64,000 nt of DNA. It comes from a virus. Every line of letters begins with the position of its first letter. Positions within the stretch are counted from its first letter, which is position 1. The position numbers and the translations under genes were made by a program. The notes below the pieces were generated by a model, which was given only the letters and a program-made list of their open reading frames with translations, was not told the DNA's origin and ran no database searches. The stretch is from IMG/VR virus record IMGVR_UViG_3300012271_000928, positions 62,001 through 126,000 of that record, one strand, 5' to 3'. Below are positions 15,340-23,884 of the stretch, in pieces.

Positions 15340-15954
15340 TCAGATCACCGTGACGGCTGCCGTCGCGGTCTTCGTGTTGGAGGTCACCGTGACCGAAGCC
15401 ACGTTGTTTGACTCGTCCGTAGCGAACCCATGAAGAGCTGCCGGGATCGTGATGGCGGTGTCCGTGAAGACGCCACCCCCACCAGTGATCTCAGTAGCCG
15501 TCAGGGTCACCGTCGCCGCGTTCGCGGCAGTGACGATCACCGAAGAAACATCGGGAGCAATCGACAGGAACGCCGTACCCGTGATCTCCACGCGGTAGTC
15601 GTCGGTGCCATCGGTAGCGTCAACCGTATCCTGCTCTGCCGTCGCAACAACCGGAGCCACGAGGGTACCCGTCGCGATGTCGATCACAGTGACGAGACCC
15701 CCGGCCTCAAAGCCTGCGATCACGCCGTGGTCACGGCTCAAGAGAACATCATCCGTAGGGATGAGGTCAATGAAGCCGGGCTGAGTGGTGTCAACGTCGA
15801 CACCCCCACCGTTGAAAGACTTGCGGTTGTACGTCACGTAGACGTCCTGCTTGCTGTAGTCGTCGAAAGGACGACGCGGCGTGCCGTCCTCGATGTCGTT
15901 GACGAGCAAGTCGGCAAGCTGCGACTGCGTATGGACAAGGCGAATGAGCGCCAT
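15340..15954 (-). CDS. Probable virion/decoration protein, beta-rich
   Basis: A 204-residue protein after GGAGG. The first 70 residues look like a globular part (MALIRLVHTQSQLADLLVND). The last 100 residues are Val/Thr/Ala-rich beta repeats (VIVTAANAATVTLTATEITG, ASVTVTSNTKTATAAVTVI), as in Ig-like or decoration domains of phage virions. Assignment is by composition and neighbours. Confidence 0.55.
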   Translation of the reverse strand: MALIRLVHTQSQLADLLVNDIEDGTPRRPFDDYSKQDVYVTYNRKSFNGGGVDVDTTQPGFIDLIPTDDVLLSRDHGVIAGFEAGGLVTVIDIATGTLVAPVVATAEQDTVDATDGTDDYRVEITGTAFLSIAPDVSSVIVTAANAATVTLTATEITGGGGVFTDTAITIPAALHGFATDESNNVASVTVTSNTKTATAAVTVI

Positions 15955-16013
15955 GGAAGCCTCCTGTTCAGAGCGGGTGTGGGGTCACACGTGTATCACA
16001 CGGATGGATATAT

Positions 16014-16040
16014 CGAAACATTATAGACTCCAGCACCTAT
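16014..16040 (-). promoter_or_regulatory. Possible promoter in AT-rich gap
   Basis: The minus strand here holds GGAGTCTATAATGTTTCG, with a TATAAT about 70 nt upstream of the ATG at 15954. The flanking GGTGC is only weakly like the motif at 6742-6760. It may be a sigma-70-like -10 box without a clear -35. Confidence 0.3.
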
Positions 16041-16045
16041 GCTAC

Positions 16046-16993
16046 TCAGAGCATCCTTTGAGCGTTCAACGTCACCGCGATGTCGACCGTGGTAGCGCCT
16101 CCATCCCCACGGAGCGTGATGGTCGAGATGTTGACCCGGTTGTCTCGAATCGACTCTCCAGCAGCCACGGTAAGCTCGGCCGTACCCGCACCGAAGCTCA
16201 CCAGCAGATCCACCCCACCCGTGTTGGTCATCGTATACGAGCTGATCTGACGAGGAAGCTCCAAAGGCAACGCATCAGCAAGGGTCGCACCAGCCGGAGC
16301 AGTACCCACCAGGGAGAGCATGGTGTGTGACTCCAGGAGCTGCTTCTCGGTCAACAGGATGTTCGTAGAGGAGGTCTCCCCCGCGAACGGGACCGCACCG
16401 AACATCGGGATGAACTTGAAGAACTGTACATCGGCGTCGATCCGGCCGAAGTCCGCCAAGTCAAAGACCACGCGCGTGTACTTACGCAATTGGTTAGCGT
16501 TGATACTCAAGCCATCCAGAGCCCTGCGATCACGCCCCGGCGTCGGGGAGACGAAACCCCGCACCGAAGAGATCTCCTCAACTGAGGTGAACACCGCATC
16601 CCAATTGTCCGCGAACTGCATATCGAAGTGCGTCGGGCCTTCAGGACGAACACGAATCGCGCCCTCCTCATCCGTGGTATCGACCATGGGGTTAATCTGT
16701 CCCCCAAAATGATCGTGACGCAGGCGGAAGGTAGTCGACGTGGAGCCTGCAAAGGCACTTACGGGTACCGAAGAGGCCTGAATGGCGTTGATGAACTCAG
16801 TAACTACGGCTGCGGAGCTGTCCGCTCCCGGTACCGGGTCCGCCACCACGAACGTCACACCTGCGACCGTCAAGAGGAAGTCCCCACCGCTGACGGTGCC
16901 ATCCGCGATCGTCACGAGCATCCAGTCGTGGCGAGGGATCAGGACCTCCACCAGACGGTTGTAGCGCCGGAGCGTGTAGCTTTGTAGAGTCAT
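16046..16993 (-). CDS. Virion structural protein
   Basis: A 315-residue protein after GGAG. It is beta-rich and begins MTLQSYTLRRYNRLVEVLIP. The centre has ADFGRIDADVQFFKFIPMFG, and the C-terminal 80 residues form a Gly/Thr/Val-rich beta domain (GGVDLLVSFGAGTAELTV, DGGATTVDIAVTL). This fits a tail or baseplate component. No catalytic residues are evident. Confidence 0.6.
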   Translation of the reverse strand: MTLQSYTLRRYNRLVEVLIPRHDWMLVTIADGTVSGGDFLLTVAGVTFVVADPVPGADSSAAVVTEFINAIQASSVPVSAFAGSTSTTFRLRHDHFGGQINPMVDTTDEEGAIRVRPEGPTHFDMQFADNWDAVFTSVEEISSVRGFVSPTPGRDRRALDGLSINANQLRKYTRVVFDLADFGRIDADVQFFKFIPMFGAVPFAGETSSTNILLTEKQLLESHTMLSLVGTAPAGATLADALPLELPRQISSYTMTNTGGVDLLVSFGAGTAELTVAAGESIRDNRVNISTITLRGDGGATTVDIAVTLNAQRML

Positions 16994-17012
16994 GAGTAGG
17001 TCTCCTATCGGA

Positions 17013-17402
17013 TCACTTGCGCAAGCGGTCGCGCTTGATCAGTCGGTCGTAGGTCTCGGTGATCTTGCCTGCGTCGCGCGCGGCATCGCGTGCGTCCTCC
17101 CAGGTGTCCGCTACCTCCCCCTCAAAGTTGGGGAGCAGCTCCGGAACCTTGTGGTTGGTGCGCATGCGCTGGCCCATGTACTTCGAGCGGTTCTTCCGGT
17201 AGGTCTTCTCTTTGAAGTTCTTGTCCGCCCACGCATCTCCCGCGAACGAGATCTGCGTTCCCTTCGGATTGAACAGAAAGAACGCCCTCTCGCCACACGC
17301 GTCGCATGGCACTCCGGAAGCCTTGGCCTCCGGGAACGCCTCAACGGACATGCTGCGCTCGCTGACCTGCTCGCACGTCGAACATTTGAAATCGTACTTC
17401 AT
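17013..17402 (-). CDS. FmdB-type zinc-ribbon protein
   Basis: A 129-residue protein. The N-terminus MKYDFKCSTCEQVSERSMSV and the second pair CDAC (residues 33-36) form the FmdB/CxxC zinc ribbon common in phage structural regions. The rest is basic and helical (NFKEKTYRKNRSKYMGQRM). The ATG overlaps the TGA of the upstream gene (ATGA), so translation is coupled. The role in phages is unknown. Confidence 0.7.
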   Translation of the reverse strand: MKYDFKCSTCEQVSERSMSVEAFPEAKASGVPCDACGERAFFLFNPKGTQISFAGDAWADKNFKEKTYRKNRSKYMGQRMRTNHKVPELLPNFEGEVADTWEDARDAARDAGKITETYDRLIKRDRLRK

Positions 17403-17812
17403 GAATCCCTCGTTTTAGCGGTATAGAGGCCCGCGACGCGGCGAGCCAGGGTACTGGCCGTGTAGACGCCCCGAAGAGGCGACACGACGCTCTTGGACAC
17501 GTAGGGAGCATACTGGTCTCCGATCCGAGCTGCCAGCGCTTCGATCCTCTGCTGACACAACATCATCGTAGCGACCAGCTCCACGGCCTCGCGATTGACT
17601 CCCGAATGAATCTGCTCGACATCACCGAGGCCATCCTCATCAAGGCCCAGCTCACTCGCGAGCATAGGGAGGTCATTGCACCGGGACATCACGTTCTTGA
17701 GCAGATCCGTGGTCGCCTTGTACTGAGACGCGCACAGATCAAGGGACTGACGCATCTCCCGAGCCTTGTTGGCAAACGTCGAGATGGTGCCGGCTTTACG
17801 TGTATCAGACAT
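17399..17812 (-). CDS. Helical protein with C-terminal LARRVAGLY motif
   Basis: The ATG at 17812 follows GAGGAG by 5 nt, inside the end of the SWIM gene. The 137-residue product is helical (TISTFANKAREMRQSLDLC...), with several cysteines that do not form a clear zinc site. It ends STLARRVAGLYTAKTRDS, matching the LARRVAxxY motif at the N-terminus of other small proteins. Function unknown. Confidence 0.6.
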   Translation of the reverse strand: MSDTRKAGTISTFANKAREMRQSLDLCASQYKATTDLLKNVMSRCNDLPMLASELGLDEDGLGDVEQIHSGVNREAVELVATMMLCQQRIEALAARIGDQYAPYVSKSVVSPLRGVYTASTLARRVAGLYTAKTRDS

Positions 17813-17814
17813 GA

Positions 17815-18195
17815 TCACTCCTCAAGCTGAGACAAGACCGCTGCGGCGTGCTTACACACCCGATGGCGGCCTTCCGGGTCTCGCGTGGTTGGACGTACTG
17901 CGGTACCTCTTGGAGATCCCAGGAGGTAGCCCTCACGAGACGCGTGGTACTCAGGACCCTGGTAAACCCAGAAGTCACAGGAGCACGACAGGCGGACGTT
18001 GGACTCCCCCCTCTCCAGACGTACATCATACTCACCAACACGCCAGGACCCCTCTCTCACGAGACGAGGACGCAGCGAGCGCGAACGCTCCAGGAGAGAC
18101 CTGTCCAATCCCTGGAGGATCTCCCCCCGACTCGCACCAAGGCGCGTGCTATGTATACGAGCTACCCGGAGGGCGAGGCTCTCCAGCGTGCTCAT
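17815..18195 (-). CDS. SWIM zinc-finger protein
   Basis: A 126-residue basic protein. About residues 66-76 read VRLSCSCDFWV and about 112-120 read RVCKHAAAVL, giving the C-x-C...C-x-H pattern of SWIM zinc fingers, which bind DNA or proteins. The N-terminus has MSTLESLALRVARIH, a variant of the LARRVA motif. It overlaps neighbours on both sides by a few bases. Confidence 0.65.
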   Translation of the reverse strand: MSTLESLALRVARIHSTRLGASRGEILQGLDRSLLERSRSLRPRLVREGSWRVGEYDVRLERGESNVRLSCSCDFWVYQGPEYHASREGYLLGSPRGTAVRPTTRDPEGRHRVCKHAAAVLSQLEE

Positions 18196-18758
18196 GGTAC
18201 ATCGTCCTGCTTGACATCAGGCTTGGTCAGGTAGGTCGAGAAGGCCGAGTAATCCACGACGTCACGACGAGACGGAGAGCGCTTGGCGAAATCGTCAGCC
18301 CGCTCCACATCGTAGATCGACTCCTCGTCTGCGCGAGTCTTATCAATAGCAGGAGGAACATCCTGGACGTACGTTGGGAGACCCTGGAGCGTCGCGGGGT
18401 CCGTGATCTTGGACTCCATCAAACGATCCAGGGTCTTACGCGCCGCAGGTTGGATGTCTTGGGCCGAGGAAGAGGCGGCCATGTGGTTGACCACATAGCT
18501 CACCTCGGCCACGTTTGACCGGATATCGGTGATCGAAGACTGGACACGAGTGATCATGTCACCCGCCTCCCGGTAGATGTGATCCCGATGAGTCGAGGCT
18601 TCAATGAGGCGCACCCCACGATCCACCATCTCCTCCAGGGTGTCGAGCTGCACACGCGCACTGGACAAGTTCACCTGCATCTGATCACGCAGGGTCTTGC
18701 TCAGGTACTTTTGAGCGACCTTGGCCGCCAGTCGTCTGTGTCGCGTGTGCATGCTCAT
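18192..18758 (-). CDS. Helical virion-associated protein with LAAKVAQKYL motif
   Basis: A 188-residue protein beginning MSMHTRHRRLAAKVAQKYL, one of the recurrent terminal motifs of this phage. Residues 25-110 are strongly helical with heptads (ARVQLDTLEEMVDRGVRLIE). The C-terminus is acidic and polar. It overlaps the SWIM gene start. Function unknown. Confidence 0.6.
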   Translation of the reverse strand: MSMHTRHRRLAAKVAQKYLSKTLRDQMQVNLSSARVQLDTLEEMVDRGVRLIEASTHRDHIYREAGDMITRVQSSITDIRSNVAEVSYVVNHMAASSSAQDIQPAARKTLDRLMESKITDPATLQGLPTYVQDVPPAIDKTRADEESIYDVERADDFAKRSPSRRDVVDYSAFSTYLTKPDVKQDDVP

Positions 18759-18759
18759 C

Positions 18760-19740
18760 TCATCCGAGGTTGTACTGGGGGAAGGTCTTGGAGATCTGAG
18801 CCTTCATCTTCGCCGTCTCAACCGCGTAGGCTGCGAAGATGAAGACCGGGCTGGCCTCGTCCTTGAGAAGCTTGAGCTTGCTGCGCCAGTTCATGTCAAA
18901 GTCCCACTCGAACGTGGGGAGCATCTGACGGGCGAGAGCCAAACGAGCTTCCTTGTCCTCAATGACATCCTCGGCGGAGACCTTGACCGCCACGGGGCGA
19001 CCAATCGTACCGACCACCTCATGACCCTGGCTACCCTCGCCGTCCCACAGCTCCATCTCCGGAGCGAGGTCTGTCACATCATGCTGCACGACACCGGGAC
19101 CCGGACGAAACTGAACTCCCTCGCGGGTGGGCGCGCGACGTGAGGAGATGCCCTGCTCGGCGCGCATCTCCGCAATGGCCTTCTGTGCTCGACGAGCCTC
19201 GCTCTTCTCGAACTCTGCAAGCTTCTGACGAGCCGAGGTCTCCTCCAAGGCTACCGTGGACGTGGACGTCATCGACGACACGTCTACCGCAGTAGCCTCT
19301 CCCGCTGCGCCCTTGCGAAACGCCTTCACGCCGAAGCCCGAGCCCACGACCCTGCCGTCCTGAGCCTCCACGACCGGAACCTGGGAGTGGTTGTTGGCTC
19401 GGATACCCTGGATGGTACCCATGTCCCGCTCCTCCTCGCTCACAGCCATCTGAGCCTTGACTGTATCCTGCTCAGGTGTGGCGCCTCGCATGGAGATGTC
19501 CGCGCTTGCCGTCGTCGGTGGCACGTAGTCTTCGCCGTACAGCTCGGCCGCCGTGACCAGCCACTTGGCCTTGATAGCCGACCGAAGATTGGGGAGGGTG
19601 TATTCAACCCCATCAATCGTCGCCTTGCGGCCGTCATACTCCACAGTGGTCCCCTTCTGGAGAATGATCTGGTTGGAATTCAGGTCTCCGTGGAGACCCA
19701 GTGACACCTTCATGACCGCGACGTACGTTTGTACCTGCAT
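18760..19740 (-). CDS. Probable virion protein
   Basis: A 326-residue protein after GGAG. The N-terminal 60 residues are beta-rich (VAVMKVSLGLHGDLNSNQII, GTTVEYDGRKATIDGVEY). The middle is low-complexity and charged with a helical EKSEARRAQKAIAEMRAEQG stretch. The C-terminal part is basic (WDFDMNWRSKLKLLKDEA). It resembles head-tail connector or tail-associated proteins with an N-terminal fold and a disordered centre, but no family is recognised. Confidence 0.6.
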   Translation of the reverse strand: MQVQTYVAVMKVSLGLHGDLNSNQIILQKGTTVEYDGRKATIDGVEYTLPNLRSAIKAKWLVTAAELYGEDYVPPTTASADISMRGATPEQDTVKAQMAVSEEERDMGTIQGIRANNHSQVPVVEAQDGRVVGSGFGVKAFRKGAAGEATAVDVSSMTSTSTVALEETSARQKLAEFEKSEARRAQKAIAEMRAEQGISSRRAPTREGVQFRPGPGVVQHDVTDLAPEMELWDGEGSQGHEVVGTIGRPVAVKVSAEDVIEDKEARLALARQMLPTFEWDFDMNWRSKLKLLKDEASPVFIFAAYAVETAKMKAQISKTFPQYNLG

Positions 19741-19817
19741 TACTCACACTCCTCTATAGTCAGCCAAGGCCGGGGGCACCACGCGCCCAGCCTACATAAG
19801 CTCAGACTACAAGAAGA

Positions 19818-20798
19818 TTATTCAGCAGCCAACATCGCGGCCGCTCTTGAGACCTTGGCTGCCGGGGTCTCTTCACCCAGCGCAACCAGAAGCTCCGCGA
19901 CCTGCTCAAGCACCGCGACGAAGGCTTCGTGCGTCACCAGATCCTCCGCCAACCTGACGTCGAGGGCCACGGACAACTGGAAGAGCCGGGTGAGGGCGGG
20001 CATCATCTGGGGATACGGAACGTGGGCGCGCTTACGGGTATCCTGAGCCGCGAAGACCATCGCCTCGCGCACCAGCGTCCCCTCATCGTAGAAGTGCATG
20101 GAGTCCAGGTAGTTGAGCAGAACCGACATGTACCCCGTATGAAACAGCGAGAGCGCGCCAGCCGGGAACCCTCTCTTCTGAGCCACCATACGGCTCATCT
20201 GGACCACTTCACCCACCAACCGCATGTCCGAGCCAGAACACGCACGCTTGGCCATCCCAGCGGTAAGCGTACCCATGTCCGGAGCATGAGGCGTGAAGGG
20301 CCTCACGAGACGATTGCCTCCAAGGAAGTCACCGTCCAGGTACTCAATCCAGCCAAACGTCTTGGAGGCGTCCGACAGCATCGAATCCTCCCAGGACTCC
20401 TGCGTGAACTTCGAGTGGCTCATGCCGATCCCATTGGTGAATCCCGCGTTGACGTCAATGCGGATCACGCCGTCCACATCATGCGCCGAAGGCGCCACGG
20501 TAAAGGTCGCCCACAAGCGGGGGGCCATCGGCTCCGAGTTGGCGCGCAGTACGATGTAGCGCACCGTGACTGTGTAATGAGCCGAAGACGACTTCGAGAC
20601 GTCAACCTCCTCGAAGTCGACCTTGCGACCCAGGGCTTGGTACAGGTAACGCTCATACTCCGCACGCAGTCCTCGGAGGGTAGAGCCAAGGCTATCGGCT
20701 CGTTGGGAGACCTTCTGAGCCTTGGCGCGCTCCTCAGGGCCCAAACCAAGCATGGAAGCCCGGCGCACCGTCTGGACAATCAGCTCTCTCGTAGACAT
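19818..20798 (-). CDS. Unknown 326-residue protein
   Basis: The ATG at 20798 overlaps the TGA of the upstream gene (TGATG); a GTG one codon earlier is possible. The product has an N-terminal helical region, then an alpha/beta domain (about 75-160) with HYTVTVRYIVLRANSEP and GVIRIDVNAGFTNGIGMS, and a helical C-terminal half. No motif is recognised. It pairs with the Dps-like gene by coupling. Confidence 0.6.
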   Translation of the reverse strand: MSTRELIVQTVRRASMLGLGPEERAKAQKVSQRADSLGSTLRGLRAEYERYLYQALGRKVDFEEVDVSKSSSAHYTVTVRYIVLRANSEPMAPRLWATFTVAPSAHDVDGVIRIDVNAGFTNGIGMSHSKFTQESWEDSMLSDASKTFGWIEYLDGDFLGGNRLVRPFTPHAPDMGTLTAGMAKRACSGSDMRLVGEVVQMSRMVAQKRGFPAGALSLFHTGYMSVLLNYLDSMHFYDEGTLVREAMVFAAQDTRKRAHVPYPQMMPALTRLFQLSVALDVRLAEDLVTHEAFVAVLEQVAELLVALGEETPAAKVSRAAAMLAAE

Positions 20799-21628
20799 CA
20801 CGCCGACACTCCCGCAACGCCCTTGAGACGCTGACCCAGCAAATAGAGGTGAGTCTCGTGCGTAGACGAGACAGCTCCCAAGAGATCCTCCATGCCCATC
20901 GACATACGATCTCCCAGAGCATCCCGAACCGCATTGATATGCTCGATCACGACCATCTCTGCGATAAAAGATCGCTCCGGGTATCCAAGGCGAGCCTGCG
21001 ACTCCAGGAAGGTGACAAAGCCTGCCACACGTTGAGCCTGATCAACCGAGTCAATCTCCAGGCCATACACGCCCATCAACTTCTCTGCGAGCGCGTCAAT
21101 CTCAGGACCTACGGCCTCATACATACGCTCAAAGAGCAGGTGATCCTGATACGACGTGTCTCCCGATGAACCCCAATGCGCGTTTTGGTGAAGCTGTTGG
21201 ACCGCCCGCACCAATGCGAGGAGGTCCAACAGCAATCGGTGAGGCTCCTGTTCTGAGACGTTCGCACGTCGGATGTTCTTGGCCGTGACGTACGCAGCCA
21301 CCGCCCGATCAATGTCATTGCCCGGTGCCTGCGACAGCTCCTTGGACAGAGAAGCACTCACCCGCGAGGGGAGACCTCGGAAGGAATACGTCACACCGCT
21401 CGACGGAGCCATCGGCCCCTCGTAAGAAGTCACCTGACCTCTGGTCGTGTGCGACTCAACAGCACCTTCGGGCCCTCGAACCTCCACCACCGCATCAAAC
21501 GTCGCGGTGAGGGCGTAGGAATGACGACGGTGCAGCTCTCCGAGGTACGTGTACTCAGCATTACGGACCGACACGTCCTGGATCGTATACAGCGTGCCCA
21601 ATTGAGAGCGGGAGATGAAGGTGCGCAT
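20798..21628 (-). CDS. Dps/ferritin-like protein with extra N-terminal domain
   Basis: A 276-residue protein. Residues 1-105 form a beta-rich domain of unknown type. From about 120 the sequence has the Dps helix signature: LLDLLALVRAVQQLHQNAHW, then DHLLFERMYEAVGPEIDALA and E-K-L, and a last helix ending HLYLLGQRLKG. In Dps proteins the H-x(3)-HW and D/E-rich helices bind iron at a dimer interface and protect DNA. Here His, Asp and Glu are kept in the expected order. The N-terminal fusion is unusual. Iron binding is inferred. Confidence 0.65.
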   Translation of the reverse strand: MRTFISRSQLGTLYTIQDVSVRNAEYTYLGELHRRHSYALTATFDAVVEVRGPEGAVESHTTRGQVTSYEGPMAPSSGVTYSFRGLPSRVSASLSKELSQAPGNDIDRAVAAYVTAKNIRRANVSEQEPHRLLLDLLALVRAVQQLHQNAHWGSSGDTSYQDHLLFERMYEAVGPEIDALAEKLMGVYGLEIDSVDQAQRVAGFVTFLESQARLGYPERSFIAEMVVIEHINAVRDALGDRMSMGMEDLLGAVSSTHETHLYLLGQRLKGVAGVSA

Positions 21629-21663
21629 GTGGTTCCTCGCGTAAAATGGTTCTGTACCCTAGA

Positions 21664-21682
21664 GATTATAAAGGCATCACCA
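21664..21682 (-). promoter_or_regulatory. Candidate phage promoter motif
   Basis: Minus strand TGGTGATGCCTTTATAATC, 36 nt upstream of the ATG at 21628. It shares TGGTnATnCnTTTATA with 6742-6760 and, more loosely, with 41521-41539. It sits in the only divergent intergenic gap of the window. Confidence 0.5.
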
Positions 21683-21693
21683 GCTCCCACGGA

Positions 21694-21722
21694 TTTACGA
21701 TTGTACCGTACTGTGGTATACA
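21694..21722 (+). promoter_or_regulatory. Candidate plus-strand promoter
   Basis: TTTACG (21694-21699) and TATACA (21717-21722) are separated by 17 bp, with CTGTGG just before the second box. It lies 31 nt upstream of the only plus-strand gene. The string CTGTGGTATAC is the same as the tandem repeat core at 9897-9935. Confidence 0.4.
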
Positions 21723-21752
21723 GACTCCGTACCCTCAAGAAAGGAGCTACCC

Positions 21753-22520
21753 ATGACAAGAAGCCTCGAAGCCCGACAGGTCTTTGACCGACTGACACGA
21801 AAGAGAGACGAGCTGGAGACGTTGAGGAGAGACGTCCAGCGCAAGGCCTCAGACCTCCACATCCACAATCAAGATCTGGAGGTCCTCGACCTGTCCACAT
21901 TCCCCGACCCTCTTGAAAGCGCCCTCAAGGGTCTCCGGGATGCGTGGCGAAAGACATATCCCCGGAGGAAGACGGCGCCCTTTACGGAAGCCATCACGCT
22001 CCAGGTCAAGGACTTCACACAGACCCAGGGCGCGTTCAACGTATGGCACGAAGGCCTCCAGGCTCAAATCGAGCTACTGGAGGAGCAGAGAGCCAAAATG
22101 GCTCCCCAGTGCCCGGTCCAACACGACCCAGACAATCTGATAGAGCTGGAACCCGGTCGAGCCTCCCACATGCCACCACACAGCTACCAAGACGGCAGCG
22201 ACGCCCGCATCCAGGCAGCCGGGTTCGTACGCGCGGGGGTACCTGGAGTTGGAGCCTACCACGCCGGAGGTCACCGACTGGGTGGAGGACCCACCCGAAG
22301 GGTTCGGCACCATACAGGCTACGCCCTCTACGCTGAGGTCGCTGCCGACGATGTGGAGTTGGCCCGGCTCAAGAGAAAAGAGGTCTCGGTTGTCGAGGTC
22401 ACCGCCTACCAAATGAAGCAGGGGCACGAGCCTCACAGACCCTTCGAGAGCCCACAGGAGCGCGAGGTGCTCATGCAGGCCGCGCGTGATGGCTCCTGGG
22501 ACTTCTCCGACGTACCGTGA
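21753..22520 (+). CDS. Unknown protein; only plus-strand gene; likely paired frameshifts
   Basis: A 255-residue product with AAAGGAG 7 nt before the ATG. The N-terminal part is helical and charged (FDRLTRKRDELETLRRDVQR); the C-terminus is acidic (LYAEVAADDVELARL, ending DGSWDFSDVP). Between about 22235 and 22318 the frame has poor third positions and a Gly/His/Arg-rich product, whereas the +1 frame reads YLELEPTTPEVTDWVEDPPE with good codon use. One extra G in the GGGGG near 22235 and one missing base near 22315 would explain this. They may be sequence errors or compensating mutations. It faces against all neighbours, so it may be an early or lone regulated gene. Confidence 0.6.
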   Translation: MTRSLEARQVFDRLTRKRDELETLRRDVQRKASDLHIHNQDLEVLDLSTFPDPLESALKGLRDAWRKTYPRRKTAPFTEAITLQVKDFTQTQGAFNVWHEGLQAQIELLEEQRAKMAPQCPVQHDPDNLIELEPGRASHMPPHSYQDGSDARIQAAGFVRAGVPGVGAYHAGGHRLGGGPTRRVRHHTGYALYAEVAADDVELARLKRKEVSVVEVTAYQMKQGHEPHRPFESPQEREVLMQAARDGSWDFSDVP

Positions 22521-22521
22521 G

Positions 22522-22830
22522 TCAGATCGACGTGAGGACGCTCTTGAGGCCTCGCATCTCACTGCTCAAGTTGGCGTACTCCTCATTGAGTGAGCGAATG
22601 CCCTGGTCACGGGCACGATCCGTCGTCGCACGTGCGATCGTGACCTGAGCACGGTAGATCGCACTGGCGATGTCCTTGAGTGCGTCAGGGATCAACTCCA
22701 GGCGCTCCATAGGGTCGCCGTAAGCGATACGCGTATCAGACGCCAGAGAGGCGATCACGGGCTTAAGATGGGGGCGCAGCTCCGGCTTGGCGTTGCCGAG
22801 ACGGATAAGACGGGCTTTGAGATCAGACAT
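22522..22830 (-). CDS. Tagged protein (PELRPHLKPVIASL), small helical
   Basis: A 102-residue product after GGAG. Residues 1-30 (MSDLKARLIRLGNAKPELRP...) are almost identical to the start of the gene at 7799-8608, also at DNA level. The remaining 70 residues are helical (LIPDALKDIASAIYRAQVTI, then RARDQGIRSLNEEYANLSSE), with coiled-coil character. It lies between the capsid-gene terminator and the plus-strand gene, whose end it nearly touches. Confidence 0.7.
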   Translation of the reverse strand: MSDLKARLIRLGNAKPELRPHLKPVIASLASDTRIAYGDPMERLELIPDALKDIASAIYRAQVTIARATTDRARDQGIRSLNEEYANLSSEMRGLKSVLTSI

Positions 22831-22867
22831 GAGTTGGGCTCCTGAAGTCGGGTTTGACGTACAAAGG

Positions 22868-22909
22868 AGAAGAGCCCCCTCCCCTCAATCGCGGGTAGGG
22901 GGCTCTTCT
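22868..22909 (-). terminator. Strong hairpin terminator after the capsid gene
   Basis: A 13-bp perfect stem: AGAAGAGCCCCCT (22868-22880) pairs with AGGGGGCTCTTCT (22897-22909), 16-nt loop. On the minus strand it is followed by a pyrimidine-rich CTCCTTTGT. It lies 38 nt after the major capsid stop, where strong termination is usual. Confidence 0.8.
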
Positions 22910-22946
22910 GTGCGATCAGTTCATGACGGTTAGGTCATGCCTGTGC

Positions 22947-23825
22947 TCAGCGGCGCACGACCAGACGGACAAGTCCGCGCGGGTTGTGGCAGCCAATGCC
23001 CAGGTTCTCGAAGATCGAGAAGCCGATCTGGCGGGCAGCGGGGTTATCCGCCGAGAGAACCGTCAGCTCAGTGCGAACGGGGATGCGGCCGAACATCTCG
23101 GGCTCGGTGCAGAGGTACACGAAGCCAGCCGGGACGAGACGCGAGACGATGATCTGCGCGCCCCAGAGGGTGGACTGGAGACCCGTGTTCAGAAGGACAG
23201 CCTGCGACTCGATGTCGAGGATCTCGCGACCGAACTTACGGATGTCCGAGTAGTCCTTGGCGTTCATGTAGATGCGCGCCACGCGAAGGTCATGCTTCTC
23301 GATCTCGGAGAACGCGTCCGCGAGGACGGCCTGCGAGATGGGAGCCACGACCTGGAGGTCGGGGTTGACCGTACCGGGAACCGAATCGAACCCGTTCTGA
23401 GCCACAGCGTCGAGGATAGCGAAGACGCGCTCGTCCTCGGCAGCCTGGATCTGGCTCTTACCGAGCTGCTGGGCACGCTCGATGAGGTCGAAGCGGCGCT
23501 CCTTGATCTGCGTGATCGGGATGGTCGGAAGCGACGCGATCTCGAACAGGGGGATGATCACACGACGAGGCTTCTGGACAGCCTGGATGTTCTCACCCTC
23601 CTCGCCTACGACGTACGCGGTGACATCCGGGTCCTTGTCGTAGATGGGAAGTGCGCCGTCGGGAAGCTGCTCGACGAGGAAGGTCTTTCGACCGACCGAC
23701 GAGTAGTCGCGACGAAGGCGGAGGGGCTGAATCATCGAGTTGGCGAGACGCGCGCGTCCTGCCGCAGTCTTGATGAATCGGCCGATGAGCTGCGACTTGG
23801 CAGCGGGGCTGAGCTGGTTGGACAT
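22947..23825 (-). CDS. Major capsid protein (HK97 fold)
   Basis: A 292-residue protein. The ATG at 23825 has GGAG 10-12 nt upstream; an ATG at 23861 is less likely. The segments DYSSVGRKTFLVEQLPDG, YDKDPDVTAYVVGEEGENI, IPLFEIASLPTIPITQIKER and RFDLIERAQQLGKSQIQAAE, followed by an AKDYSDIRKFG segment and LVPAGFVYLCTEPEMFGRIP, are the pattern of HK97-fold major head proteins of several large phage groups. Upstream genes are a decoration-like, an acidic scaffold-like and a protease-like gene, the usual head-module order. The N-terminal QLIGRFIKTAAGRARLANSM is faintly like the shared tag of other proteins. Confidence 0.88.
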   Translation of the reverse strand: MSNQLSPAAKSQLIGRFIKTAAGRARLANSMIQPLRLRRDYSSVGRKTFLVEQLPDGALPIYDKDPDVTAYVVGEEGENIQAVQKPRRVIIPLFEIASLPTIPITQIKERRFDLIERAQQLGKSQIQAAEDERVFAILDAVAQNGFDSVPGTVNPDLQVVAPISQAVLADAFSEIEKHDLRVARIYMNAKDYSDIRKFGREILDIESQAVLLNTGLQSTLWGAQIIVSRLVPAGFVYLCTEPEMFGRIPVRTELTVLSADNPAARQIGFSIFENLGIGCHNPRGLVRLVVRR

Positions 23826-23884
23826 TTTTTTATGTCTCCTGTTTGGCGTTTCAGTGGGCAATCGGGCCCTGAACCTGCGAAGGC

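Noticed and set aside
22074-22562. Minus-strand frame of 162 codons opposite the plus-strand gene
   Set aside because: It would restore uniform orientation, but its third positions are poorer and it lacks a ribosome site; the plus frame has a good one.
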